From Deltaproteobacteria bacterium (GTDB taxonomy: Bacteria > Desulfobacterota > DSM-4660 > Desulfatiglandales > Desulfatiglandaceae): DNA of 7,821 nt. The DNA lies in contig JAGHEC010000019.1 of assembly GCA_021159525.1 (NCBI GenBank), forward strand, positions 1 through 7,821. The letters are read 5' to 3'. Positions 1 to 5,524 of the stretch are shown piece by piece (position 1 is the stretch's first letter; the number at the start of each line of letters is the position of its first letter). A model generated the notes under the pieces. That model was not told the DNA's origin. It was given only the letters and a program-made list of their open reading frames with translations, and did not search any database. The position numbers were made by a program, and so were the translations under genes.

Positions 1-86
1 ATCGCAGATCCACGGGACGAAAGTCTTGGCAAGAACGCTCAATTGGCCTTGGCAGGCGGGTGTCCCCCGCAGATAAGTCACTCAAG

Positions 87-174
87 AGACCAGCCCGGAG
101 GCCCGGAGCGGAAGAAAAATCCTCCTGGCCCGGCACTAGGTTCACTGTTATCCCCCTAAGTATTGAGCTGATAC
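87..174 (-). mobile_element. MITE copy A (X family), half element
   Basis: Read on the minus strand, this starts with a GTATCAGCTCAATA end followed by GGGGGATAACAG. It continues through the GGAGGATTTTTCTTC and CTCCGGGCCTCCGGGCTGGTCT blocks shared with copies B, C and D. Similarity stops abruptly at GGTCT (bases 87-91), which is the middle of the palindrome in the full-length copy C. The other half is therefore missing or too diverged to see. Bases about 32-60 keep a weak match to the opposite end (GCTCAAT, then GGCAG and GGGT), so the element may once have spanned about 32-174. No target duplication is visible: the flank after base 174 is GTTTAATT and I find no partner to the left. It lies just downstream of the 211-1236 gene. 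Confidence 0.75.
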
Positions 175-182
175 GTTTAATT

Positions 183-202
183 CCCTGCTGCTTGCGGCAG
201 GG
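183..202 (-). terminator. hairpin after the 211-1236 gene, possible weak terminator
   Basis: CCCTGCTG (183-190) can pair with CGGCAGGG (195-202) around a 4-base loop, with one G-T pair. It lies 8 bases past the stop codon of the minus-strand gene, where a terminator is expected. The following bases in the transcript are AAUUAAAC rather than a U run, so it may be only an RNA-stabilising stem. Confidence 0.35.
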
Positions 203-210
203 TAGTTCAT

Positions 211-1236
211 TCAGCGTTTCTGAAGATAGTACTTGTCAATCCTGTCCAGCGTGCTGATGTACTGGTCCTGGAATTCGAGTTCGGGATGGTGCATCAGCTC
301 TTTTTTCAGCGCCTTGACATAGGGCGCCACATCCAGCCCGTAGGTGTTTTGTCCCAACCGGTCCGCCTGGTAAATAATCAATACACAATAATAGCTGAGC
401 AGAAGCCGAATCTGCATGGGCCGACGGAAGAGGTAGCACCTTCCGCCCGCTGTATTGAGGAAAAAACCGGCATAGCGATAGATTGCTCCAAACGGAGGCC
501 GCACGCCGCCCGGGTTAGGGCATTCATCCCCCAGCATGAGCCACCGATAGAAGGTCTCCATATCATACTCCAGGGCGCCGGCTTCGCTCCCCATGACCGC
601 CTTGATGACGCTCAGGTCCCTCAGGTCCAGGGCGCGCGAAAAAAAATAGATGTTGGTGAGGAGCATGTTCGGGTCAAAGCCCTCCCCGGCCGGCTGCGGG
701 GGCCGAGCCGCCAACCGGTTGATAATTCCGGCAAAATAAGAATAGGCGTCCTGATCCAAATTAAATTGCCGAAAGCAGCGCCTTTCATTGACGGACTCAA
801 AAAAGTCCCGGACATGCTGATCAATAACCACACAGTAGGCCTTTTGTTCGGGCTCTCTCTTTCTATCCGGCGGTCCCTGCTCTGCCTCAAAAAACAGCTC
901 CTCGATGGGTCCCCGGGCTGCCACTTCCTCCTGCCGGGCCATCCGGGCCTTTTTAATGGGAAATGTCTCGGGTTCTGCAGGGCCTGTTCCGGTCCGTTTA
1001 GGAGCCCCTTCTTCACTTTTTTCAGGAGCACCCTGCGTTTTTTCTTCCGGCCTGGTCCCGGTCACCCGGGCGTCCCTGGAAACAGGGGGCTTCTGCCCAG
1101 AGCCCGTGTTTTGGGCTGTCAACCTTTCGTCTGTCTCCGGTCCGGATCTCGTGCACCAGTAAAAGCCAAGGCCTGCCAGTATGACGACCACCGGAATGAT
1201 CCACCACCAGATGCGGCTCCCCTTGTTTGTGGCCAT
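211..1236 (-). CDS. membrane-anchored protein of unknown function
   Basis: A 341-residue protein I do not recognise. The start is supported by AGGAG eight bases upstream of the ATG. Residues 1-8 carry K5 and R8 and are followed by a hydrophobic segment at about 9-28 (WWWIIPVVVILAGLGFYWC). This is probably an uncleaved N-terminal anchor with the bulk of the protein outside the cytoplasm. Residues about 29-125 are a low-complexity linker rich in Pro, Glu, Lys and Gly, probably disordered and spacing the rest from the membrane. Residues about 130-341 look folded, with many aromatic residues (DFFESV, YSYFAG, NIYFFSRALDL, FYRWLMLGD, IYRYAGFFL, LLLSYYCVLIIY) and a helical C-terminus. No catalytic motif is evident. 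It is followed by a hairpin and separated from the fumarase genes by copy B, so it may once have been downstream in the same transcript. The gene call is firm; the function is unknown. Confidence 0.85.
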   Translation of the reverse strand: MATNKGSRIWWWIIPVVVILAGLGFYWCTRSGPETDERLTAQNTGSGQKPPVSRDARVTGTRPEEKTQGAPEKSEEGAPKRTGTGPAEPETFPIKKARMARQEEVAARGPIEELFFEAEQGPPDRKREPEQKAYCVVIDQHVRDFFESVNERRCFRQFNLDQDAYSYFAGIINRLAARPPQPAGEGFDPNMLLTNIYFFSRALDLRDLSVIKAVMGSEAGALEYDMETFYRWLMLGDECPNPGGVRPPFGAIYRYAGFFLNTAGGRCYLFRRPMQIRLLLSYYCVLIIYQADRLGQNTYGLDVAPYVKALKKELMHHPELEFQDQYISTLDRIDKYYLQKR

Positions 1237-1279
1237 GCCATCTTCTCCTGTAATCCAGTTGTGTTTTGATGAATCAAAA

Positions 1280-1407
1280 GTAATAGCTCAATAAATAGGG
1301 GCAGAAGGGTTTTTCTGACGTGACTGCCGGGAGGCCCGGAGCAGAAGAAAAATCCTCCTCCCACGGCACTACGTTCACTGTTATCCCCCGAATTATTGAG
1401 CTGATAC
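1280..1407 (-). mobile_element. MITE copy B (X family), complete, with 8-bp target duplication
   Basis: A complete 128-bp miniature element. The left end GTAATAGCTCAATAAATAGG (from 1280) and the reverse complement of the right end, GTATCAGCTCAATAATTCGG (ending at 1407), match at 18 of 22 positions. The element is flanked exactly by AATCAAAA at 1272-1279 and again at 1408-1415, a perfect 8-bp target duplication. The interior is too short to encode a transposase. Compared with the 177-bp copy C it lacks 49 bases lying between two CCGGGCCT repeats, consistent with an internal deletion by recombination. Known IS66-family elements have ends beginning GTAA and make 8-bp duplications, so mobilisation in trans by an IS66-type transposase is the best inference. 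It is inserted between the fumarase beta gene and the 211-1236 gene, and could act as a spacer or terminator. Confidence 0.9.
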
Positions 1408-1429
1408 AATCAAAACGGATTTCCGAGGC

Positions 1430-1996
1430 TTATGGACCCTCCGTCAGCCTGTATTTTTCCTGGCCTTCCTCATACAGGTCATTTCCGAGAACGTCATTGA
1501 CCACCACCGCGGGCATCTTGTCCACCTTCAGTTCCCGAATGGCCTCCGGACCCAGCTCTTCGTAAGCCACCACGCGGGCCCCGATGACAGCCTTTGCCAT
1601 GAGGGCCCCGGCCCCCCCGATAGCAGCCAGATAAACGGCCTTGTACCGGACCATGGCCTCGATGACCTCCCTGGAGCGTTTCCCCTTCCCGATCATAGCC
1701 TTGAGGCCCCGCTCCAGGAGTCCGGGGGCATAAGGGTCCATCCGGTAACTCGTTGTCGGGCCCGCGGCGCCGATGACGCGACCCGGCGGGGCCGGGGACG
1801 GGCCCACATAATAAATGACCTGCCCCGCGATGGGGATCGGCAGCTCTTTTCCTGCCCCCATCAGCTCCATGAGCCTGCGGTGGGCCGCATCCCTGGCCGT
1901 ATAGACAATCCCGCTGATGGCGACGCGGTCCCCTGCCCTGAGGGATTCCACATCCTTGTCAGACAGGGGGGTGGTAAGATGATGTTCGACATCCAT
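1430..1996 (-). CDS. Fe-S fumarate hydratase (class I), beta subunit
   Basis: The C-terminal-type subunit of a two-chain class I fumarase, which interconverts fumarate and L-malate in the cytoplasm. It corresponds to the C-terminal part of single-chain FumA and to tartrate dehydratase TtdB. From the chosen start it has 188 residues, the usual length. Family motifs are TARDAAH at 33-39, GPTTSYRMD at 79-87, and the Gly-rich IGGAGAL at 126-132. The chain has no cysteine, as expected, since the cluster is held by the alpha subunit. An in-frame ATG 18 bases upstream (base 2014) would give 194 residues but has no ribosome site, whereas the ATG at 1996 has GGGAG six bases upstream and fits the family N-terminus. 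It follows the alpha gene on the same strand and is surely co-expressed. L-tartrate dehydratase is possible, but fumarase is more likely in central metabolism. Confidence 0.93.
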   Translation of the reverse strand: MDVEHHLTTPLSDKDVESLRAGDRVAISGIVYTARDAAHRRLMELMGAGKELPIPIAGQVIYYVGPSPAPPGRVIGAAGPTTSYRMDPYAPGLLERGLKAMIGKGKRSREVIEAMVRYKAVYLAAIGGAGALMAKAVIGARVVAYEELGPEAIRELKVDKMPAVVVNDVLGNDLYEEGQEKYRLTEGP

Positions 1997-2000
1997 AACT

Positions 2001-2007
2001 CTCTCCC
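2001..2007 (-). promoter_or_regulatory. ribosome binding site of the fumarase beta gene
   Basis: GGGAGAG on the minus strand, with GGGAG six bases before the ATG at 1996. It selects that start over the upstream ATG at 2014, which has no such site. Confidence 0.6.
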
Positions 2008-2076
2008 TGAGCATTTAATAAGCTGAAAGCATGTCAGCAGTCCCGCATCCGATCATCCAACCATCCAGATTCGAGA

Positions 2077-2925
2077 TCAGAGAACAATTTCCACGTGCCT
2101 GCTTGCGTGACATTGAATATTGACGGCCAGGGGCAGACTGGCAATATGACAGGGCATCATGAGGATATGGACCGCCAGGGAAGTCACCCTCCCCCCGAGC
2201 CCCTGCGGGCCGACCCCGGTCCTGTTGACATCTGTCAGGAGTTCCTCTTCCATGGGGACCAGCCTGGGGTCCGGATTGGGGGACCCCAGGGGCCTGAGCA
2301 GCGATTTTTTGGCCAGGATGGCTGATTGTTCGAAATCTCCTCCAATGCCCACACCGATAATGGTGGGTGGGCATGGATTGGGGCCTGCCTCCGCCACGGT
2401 CTGAACCACCTTTTCCTTGACCCCGGCCCAGCCCGCAGAAGGAGGGAGCATGAAAAGCCGGCTCATGTTTTCGCTGCCCCCGCCCTTGGGCACCATCCAG
2501 ATCCTGAGGCGATCGCCGGGGACCAGGCTGAGATGCACTATAACCGGGGTGTTGTCGCCGGTATTTTTTCGAGTAAAGGGATCGCACACGGATTTTCGCA
2601 GAAATCCCTGCTCATACCCTTTCCGGACCCCCTCTTCAAGGGCCTGGTACAAATCCCCGATCACCCTTGCTTCCCGGCCCAGTTCCACAAAAAGGACGGC
2701 CACCCCGGTGTCCTGACAAATGGGGATTCTTTCTTCCCTGGCAATGCGGGCGTTTTCCAGGAGTTTTTTCAGGATATCCCTTCCCACCTCCGATTCTTCA
2801 AGCCCGACCGCCCGCTCCAGGGCCTCCATCACATCGCGGCCCAGTTCAAGATTGGCCCGGATGGCCGCATCGCTTACCGCATTCACAATGCTCTCAGCAC
2901 GTATCTCTCGCAAAGGATCCTCCAT
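2077..2925 (-). CDS. Fe-S fumarate hydratase (class I), alpha subunit
   Basis: The N-terminal-type subunit of class I fumarase, carrying the oxygen-sensitive [4Fe-4S] cluster; it works with the beta subunit encoded just downstream. It has 282 residues from the ATG. The conserved ICQDTG gives C70, NPCPPTIIGVGIGG gives C185, and VNIQCHASRH gives C272. By comparison with characterised class I fumarases these three cysteines should ligand the cluster, leaving one iron free for substrate. SVCDPFTRKNTGDNTP (112-127) is also typical. The start is uncertain: the ATG at 2925 has no upstream ribosome site, while a TTG at 2911-2913 (residue 5) has GGAGGA just before it and gives the common family start MREI. 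A gap of 80 bases separates it from the beta start. Tartrate dehydratase alpha (TtdA) is the alternative reading. Confidence 0.93.
   Translation of the reverse strand: MEDPLREIRAESIVNAVSDAAIRANLELGRDVMEALERAVGLEESEVGRDILKKLLENARIAREERIPICQDTGVAVLFVELGREARVIGDLYQALEEGVRKGYEQGFLRKSVCDPFTRKNTGDNTPVIVHLSLVPGDRLRIWMVPKGGGSENMSRLFMLPPSAGWAGVKEKVVQTVAEAGPNPCPPTIIGVGIGGDFEQSAILAKKSLLRPLGSPNPDPRLVPMEEELLTDVNRTGVGPQGLGGRVTSLAVHILMMPCHIASLPLAVNIQCHASRHVEIVL
2918..2923 (-). promoter_or_regulatory. GGAGGA ribosome site pointing to a TTG start for the alpha subunit
   Basis: GGAGGA on the minus strand overlaps the apparent ATG start (its first G is the third base of the ATG) and lies four bases before an in-frame TTG at 2911-2913. 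This suggests translation begins at the TTG, shortening the protein by four residues. The spacing is at the short end of the normal range. Confidence 0.5.
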
Positions 2926-2986
2926 AAATGAGATTCAAGACTTTAATTACATTAAAAAAAGGAAAGCCAAAATGCAAACAAAAATC

Positions 2987-3078
2987 GTAACCGTTCACGG
3001 GGACTTGAGGATCTCATTGAGCTGTTACGTGATGCGGACAATCCTGAATTTGACCAAAAATCACGTGTGAACGGTTAC
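2987..3078 (+). mobile_element. MITE copy E (Y family), 92 bp, with near-perfect 8-bp target duplication
   Basis: A 92-bp element bounded by the perfect 12-base inverted ends GTAACCGTTCAC and GTGAACGGTTAC. It is flanked by CAAAAATC (2979-2986) and CAAGAATC (3079-3086), an 8-bp duplication with one mismatch, which suggests an older insertion than copies B and D. After GGGGACTTGAGGATCTC it joins directly to ATTGAGCTGTTACGTGA, a block found at the right side of copy D. E therefore looks like a D-like element that lost its whole X interior. It cannot encode a protein of its own. It lies in the divergent gap between the fumarase and ATPase genes, so it may affect either promoter. Confidence 0.88.
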
Positions 3079-3382
3079 CAAGAATCTATGCCAGGCCTGT
3101 GCCGGAGCATTGGTTACTCCTTTTAAATAGCCTGACAATGTGTTAATGTAACACGTCAACATGTAGGGGGAAGCCTTCTGATTTCCGATGTCCGCCAAAA
3201 TGATGCAAAAGACAAGTGCCTGTCATTCCAGTACATCTCTGCATACGGCGTGATAAAATCGGATCTCGTGTTAAAGAAGGCGGCTGCCCCGGCTTATTGA
3301 GAAGATATATGTTAACAGCGTATGCGGCATAGAATAAAGGGCCGTTGGCCCGACACAACAACTTTATCCGGATTGAAGTAAC
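3079..3382. other. intergenic leader upstream of the ArsA-like ATPase
   Basis: About 300 bases without a convincing gene. It holds the palindrome-like TGTTAATGTAACA near 3138-3150, and a compact hairpin GGGCC-GTT-GGCCC at 3339-3351 about 30 bases before the ATPase start. A possible eroded X-family end lies at 3284-3301. No clear promoter pair or riboswitch fold can be called by eye. The ribosome site before the ATPase ATG is weak (GAAG at 3375-3378). Confidence 0.4.
3284..3301 (+). repeat. possible eroded X-family right end
   Basis: CTGCCCCGGCTTATTGAG matches 17 of 18 bases at the inner side of the right end of the X unit in copy D. It then loses similarity where CTGTTAC should follow, although GTTAAC occurs 10 bases on. 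No left half is recognisable. It may be a relic of another insertion or chance. Confidence 0.35.
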
Positions 3383-4564
3383 ATGCGTATTATATTTTTT
3401 GCTGGAAAAGGCGGGGTCGGCAAGACCAGCGTGGCCTCTGCCACCGGGATCAAGGCGGCCCGGGCAGGCAACAAGACCCTGGTTATGTCCCTGGATGTAG
3501 CCCACAGCCTTGCCGATATATTTGACCTTGAAAAAAGCCTGCTGGATAAAAACAAGGGTAAGCCGATCCAGGTGGGAAAAAATCTGTGGATCCAGGAGCT
3601 TGACATTCAGGAAGAGATCGAAAAGAACTGGGGAGACATCCATAAATACCTCTCCACCCTGTTGAACACCACGGGCCTGGATGAGATCCTGGCCGAGGAG
3701 CTGGCCATCCTCCCGGGCATGGAGGAGGTCAGCCTTCTTCTTTATCTCAACCGGTATGTCCGAACAAGGCGTTTTGATGTCATCCTCCTGGATTGCGCAC
3801 CCACTGGCGAATCGCTCAGGTTCATCAGCATCCCCACCACACTCGAGTGGTATATCAAGAAAATATTCAAGATGGAAAGGACCATCGCCAGGTACGCCCG
3901 GCCTGTAGCCAAGCGTCTGTACAATGTGCCCCTTCCGGGGGAAGACTATTTTGACGCCATTGAATCGTTGTTTGAGCGACTCCAGGGCGTCGAGGGCATT
4001 CTGGTGGACCCCGAACCGACCACCGTGCGGCTGGTTGCCAATCCTGAAAAGATCGTGCTCAAGGAGACCCAGCGGGCCTTCATGTATTTTTCCTTATACA
4101 AAATGAATACGGACGCGATTATCATGAACCGCATCCTGCCGGAGAGCGTGAGCGATGAGTATTTTGAGGAATGGCGGAATCGCCAGGGCGAATATATCCG
4201 GCAAGCCGAGGCCTACTTCAGCCCCATCCCCATCTTTCCCGTAGATCTGTTCAGGGGCGAGATATTGGGCAAGAAAAGGCTGGCTTCCCTGGCCGATCAG
4301 ATATACGGCAACAAAAATCCCCTGGGCCGTTTCTTTGACGGCAAGCCTTATTCACTGATCAAGGCCAACGGCAAATATCAGTTGACGATCAAACTGCCCT
4401 TCATCCAGAAAAATGACGTTGATCTCCACAAGGTGACCGATGAACTGATTGTCCGGATCGGGGCCTTTAAACGGCACATCCCGCTCCCCAGGCAGGTAGC
4501 TGCCACGACCTCGGTCAGCGCCAGACTGGACGGCACGGAGTTGACTGTTTTGTTTGAACCTTGA
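3383..4564 (+). CDS. ArsA/Get3-family ATPase with C-terminal HSP20-like domain
   Basis: A 393-residue cytoplasmic P-loop ATPase of the ArsA/Get3 (SIMIBI) class. The deviant Walker A motif GKGGVGKTS is at 8-16, with the signature lysine at K9. Switch I is DVAHSLADIFD at 38-48, and switch II is DCAPTGESLRF at 137-147. Residues about 327-393 (KYQLTIKLPF through ELTVLFEP) match the HSP20-like domain found at the C-terminus of many bacterial ArsA-like proteins. It has one ATPase unit, so it should work as a homodimer, unlike the duplicated plasmid ArsA. C138 is the only cysteine, so the metalloid-binding cysteine triad of arsenite-pump ArsA and the CxxC of eukaryotic Get3 are absent. No ars genes are nearby. 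A chaperone or membrane-protein targeting role is therefore more plausible than arsenite export, but the substrate is unknown. Confidence 0.93.
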   Translation: MRIIFFAGKGGVGKTSVASATGIKAARAGNKTLVMSLDVAHSLADIFDLEKSLLDKNKGKPIQVGKNLWIQELDIQEEIEKNWGDIHKYLSTLLNTTGLDEILAEELAILPGMEEVSLLLYLNRYVRTRRFDVILLDCAPTGESLRFISIPTTLEWYIKKIFKMERTIARYARPVAKRLYNVPLPGEDYFDAIESLFERLQGVEGILVDPEPTTVRLVANPEKIVLKETQRAFMYFSLYKMNTDAIIMNRILPESVSDEYFEEWRNRQGEYIRQAEAYFSPIPIFPVDLFRGEILGKKRLASLADQIYGNKNPLGRFFDGKPYSLIKANGKYQLTIKLPFIQKNDVDLHKVTDELIVRIGAFKRHIPLPRQVAATTSVSARLDGTELTVLFEP

Positions 4565-4750
4565 CCGTGATCCCTTGTCGCTTTTACCGGGAGGATGAAA
4601 ACCGCTTGTATGATCTCGAAAGCCCAGGATGGGCACGGCTTCAGCCGCACAAGGAGCATAAGTCATGCGCACGGAAGCGCGGCCGGAGAAATAGCACAGT
4701 AGACGATTTCCCCCCGATTTATTGATAAGACACCATATTTATCCCCCCTC
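4565..4750. other. intergenic stretch after the ATPase, no gene seen
   Basis: No supported gene and no convincing terminator. A 35-codon frame from ATG 4595 has a Shine-Dalgarno-like GGGAGG directly abutting the ATG, which is too close to work normally. A tight inverted repeat CGGCT-TC-AGCCG lies at 4636-4647 without a following T run. The last 40 bases hold an X-like end fragment and lead into copy C. Confidence 0.45.
4710..4731 (+). repeat. isolated X-like element end
   Basis: CCCCCCGATTTATTGATAAGAC resembles the right end of copy C (CCCCCATTTATTGAGCTGTTAC) with a few changes and one small gap. No matching left end lies upstream. It sits 20 bases before the left end of copy C and could be the remnant of an older or rearranged copy. 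Confidence 0.45.
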
Positions 4751-4927
4751 GTATCACCTCAATAATCAGGGGGATAACAGCAAACGTACCACCGGGGCAG
4801 GATGATTTTTCTTCCGCTCCGGGCCTCCGGGCTGGTCTGAGGCGCCCAAAGCGAGCGAAGAAGAGACCGGGCCTTCCCGGCAGTCGCGTCAGAAAAACCC
4901 TTCTGCCCCCATTTATTGAGCTGTTAC
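4751..4927 (+). mobile_element. MITE copy C (X family), full length 177 bp
   Basis: The fullest X-family unit in the window. The left end GTATCACCTCAATAATCAGG (from 4751) and the reverse complement of the right end, GTAACAGCTCAATAAATGGG (ending at 4927), form imperfect inverted repeats. The symmetry continues inward: GGCAGGATGATTTTTCTTC on the left faces CAGAAAAACCCTTCTGCC on the right, and GGTCT faces AGACC around the centre. The whole unit could fold as one long imperfect hairpin. Unlike B, D and E it has no target duplication (CCCCCCTC before, TCAGGGTT after), so it is either old or rearranged at one side. It lies 47 bases before the small gene at 4975 and so forms part of that gene's leader. 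Confidence 0.85.
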
Positions 4928-4974
4928 TCAGGGTTGGCGCTTTCACATTGATTGGAATGAACAGGAGGTAAATC

Positions 4975-5211
4975 ATGGCAAAAACAAGTCGAAATGACAA
5001 CAACGAACAGATGGTATGTCCAATCGGCAGGTTTTTTGCGAGGCTTGAAGCTGCCGGCCGCGGCAAGTCCAAGTTTAAACAACACCTTTCCCAGTCCCGG
5101 ATCGAGTTTCTCAAGGCCTTCAGAAGCCTCATCGACGAATGTATAGAGGCCCTGGAAAAGGGAGGAGTTGCCAGGGGACAGAAAAAGGCCAGTCGCATCA
5201 AGGTGGAATAA
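4975..5211 (+). CDS. small basic helical protein of unknown function
   Basis: A 78-residue protein with a strong AGGAGGT ribosome site five bases before the ATG, which makes it a convincing gene despite its size. It has no signal peptide or membrane segment, so it is probably cytoplasmic. Residues 15-17 (CPI) open a predicted helical stretch, GRFFARLEAA. A long helix follows, about HLSQSRIEFLKAFRSLIDECIEALEKG (42-68). The C-terminus is Lys/Arg-rich (RGQKKASRIKVE), consistent with nucleic-acid or ribosome association, though that is only inference. C15 and C58 are the only cysteines. Before copy D inserted, it would have ended only about 55 bases upstream of the hisS start, so it was probably the first gene of a small gene-hisS-aspS operon. 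I cannot assign a family. Confidence 0.75.
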   Translation: MAKTSRNDNNEQMVCPIGRFFARLEAAGRGKSKFKQHLSQSRIEFLKAFRSLIDECIEALEKGGVARGQKKASRIKVE

Positions 5212-5242
5212 GTTCCAGTTAACCATTGAACATAATTGAAAG

Positions 5243-5524
5243 GTAACCGTTCACGGGGGCTTGAGATCTCCCTCATACATTGATATGAGAAAATCGCATC
5301 AGCTCAATAATTGGGGGGATAACAGCGACCGTGTACCACCGGGGCGGGAGGATTTTTCTTGTGCTCCGGGTCTCCGGGCCGGTCTGAGTCGAGCGAAGCG
5401 AGCGAAGAAGGGACGGCGCCCTCCCGGCAGTCGCGTCAGAAAAACCCTCCTGCCCCGGGTTATTGAGCTGTTACGTGAGGCGGACAATCCCAAATTTGAC
5501 CAAAAATCACCTGTGAACGGTTAC
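5243..5524 (+). mobile_element. composite MITE copy D (Y ends, X core) with perfect 8-bp target duplication
   Basis: A 282-bp element bounded by the 12-base perfect inverted ends GTAACCGTTCAC (5243-5254) and GTGAACGGTTAC (5513-5524). It is flanked exactly by ATTGAAAG at 5235-5242 and 5525-5532, a perfect 8-bp target duplication that defines its limits and implies a recent insertion. Inside lies an X-family unit (5296-5474). The sequences outside that unit match copy E on both sides. No transposase is encoded. GTAA ends with 8-bp duplications fit mobilisation by an IS66-family transposase. The insertion splits the short gap between the small gene and hisS and leaves 24 native or duplicated bases before the hisS TTG. 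It happens to keep a reading frame open across its length into hisS, which can mislead gene callers. Confidence 0.92.
5296..5474 (+). repeat. X-family unit nested in copy D
   Basis: A 179-bp unit running from GCATCAGCTCAATAATTGGG to GTTATTGAGCTGTTAC, aligning over its length with copy C. It has no duplication of its own at its borders (AGAAAATC before, GTGAGGCG after), so it was not simply inserted into copy E's present sequence. It carries a perfect tandem pair of CGAGCGAAG at 5390-5407, where copy C has a single GCGAGCGAAG, so a small expansion has occurred here. Confidence 0.8.

Noticed and set aside
1..86. Gene or RNA at the window start
   Set aside because: No frame with a ribosome site and no tRNA-like fold. 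The short inverted repeat GCGGG/CCCGC near 57-70 lacks a T run and cannot be called a terminator.
286..1269. 327-codon frame on the plus strand opposite the 211-1236 gene
   Set aside because: It is the antisense shadow of a gene with a clear anchor, linker and ribosome site. Its own translation has no family resemblance and no ribosome site.
2326..2931. 201-codon plus-strand frame opposite fumarase alpha
   Set aside because: Shadow of the alpha subunit, whose cluster cysteines and motifs are unmistakable.
3143..3643. 166-codon minus-strand frame over the ATPase start
   Set aside because: It is antisense to the Walker A region of the ATPase and has no recognisable motif or ribosome site.
4595..4702. 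35-codon peptide after the ATPase
   Set aside because: GGGAGG directly abuts the ATG, too close for normal initiation, and the peptide has no distinctive features.
4719..5276. 185-codon minus-strand frame across copy C and the small gene
   Set aside because: Much of it is repeat DNA and the rest is antisense to the small gene, which has a strong ribosome site. The translation holds only the repeat peptide RRPGAEEKSS seen at every copy.
87..5524. CRISPR array or defence locus built from the repeats
   Set aside because: The repeats are far apart, occur in both orientations, lack regular spacers and have target duplications. They are transposon-derived.
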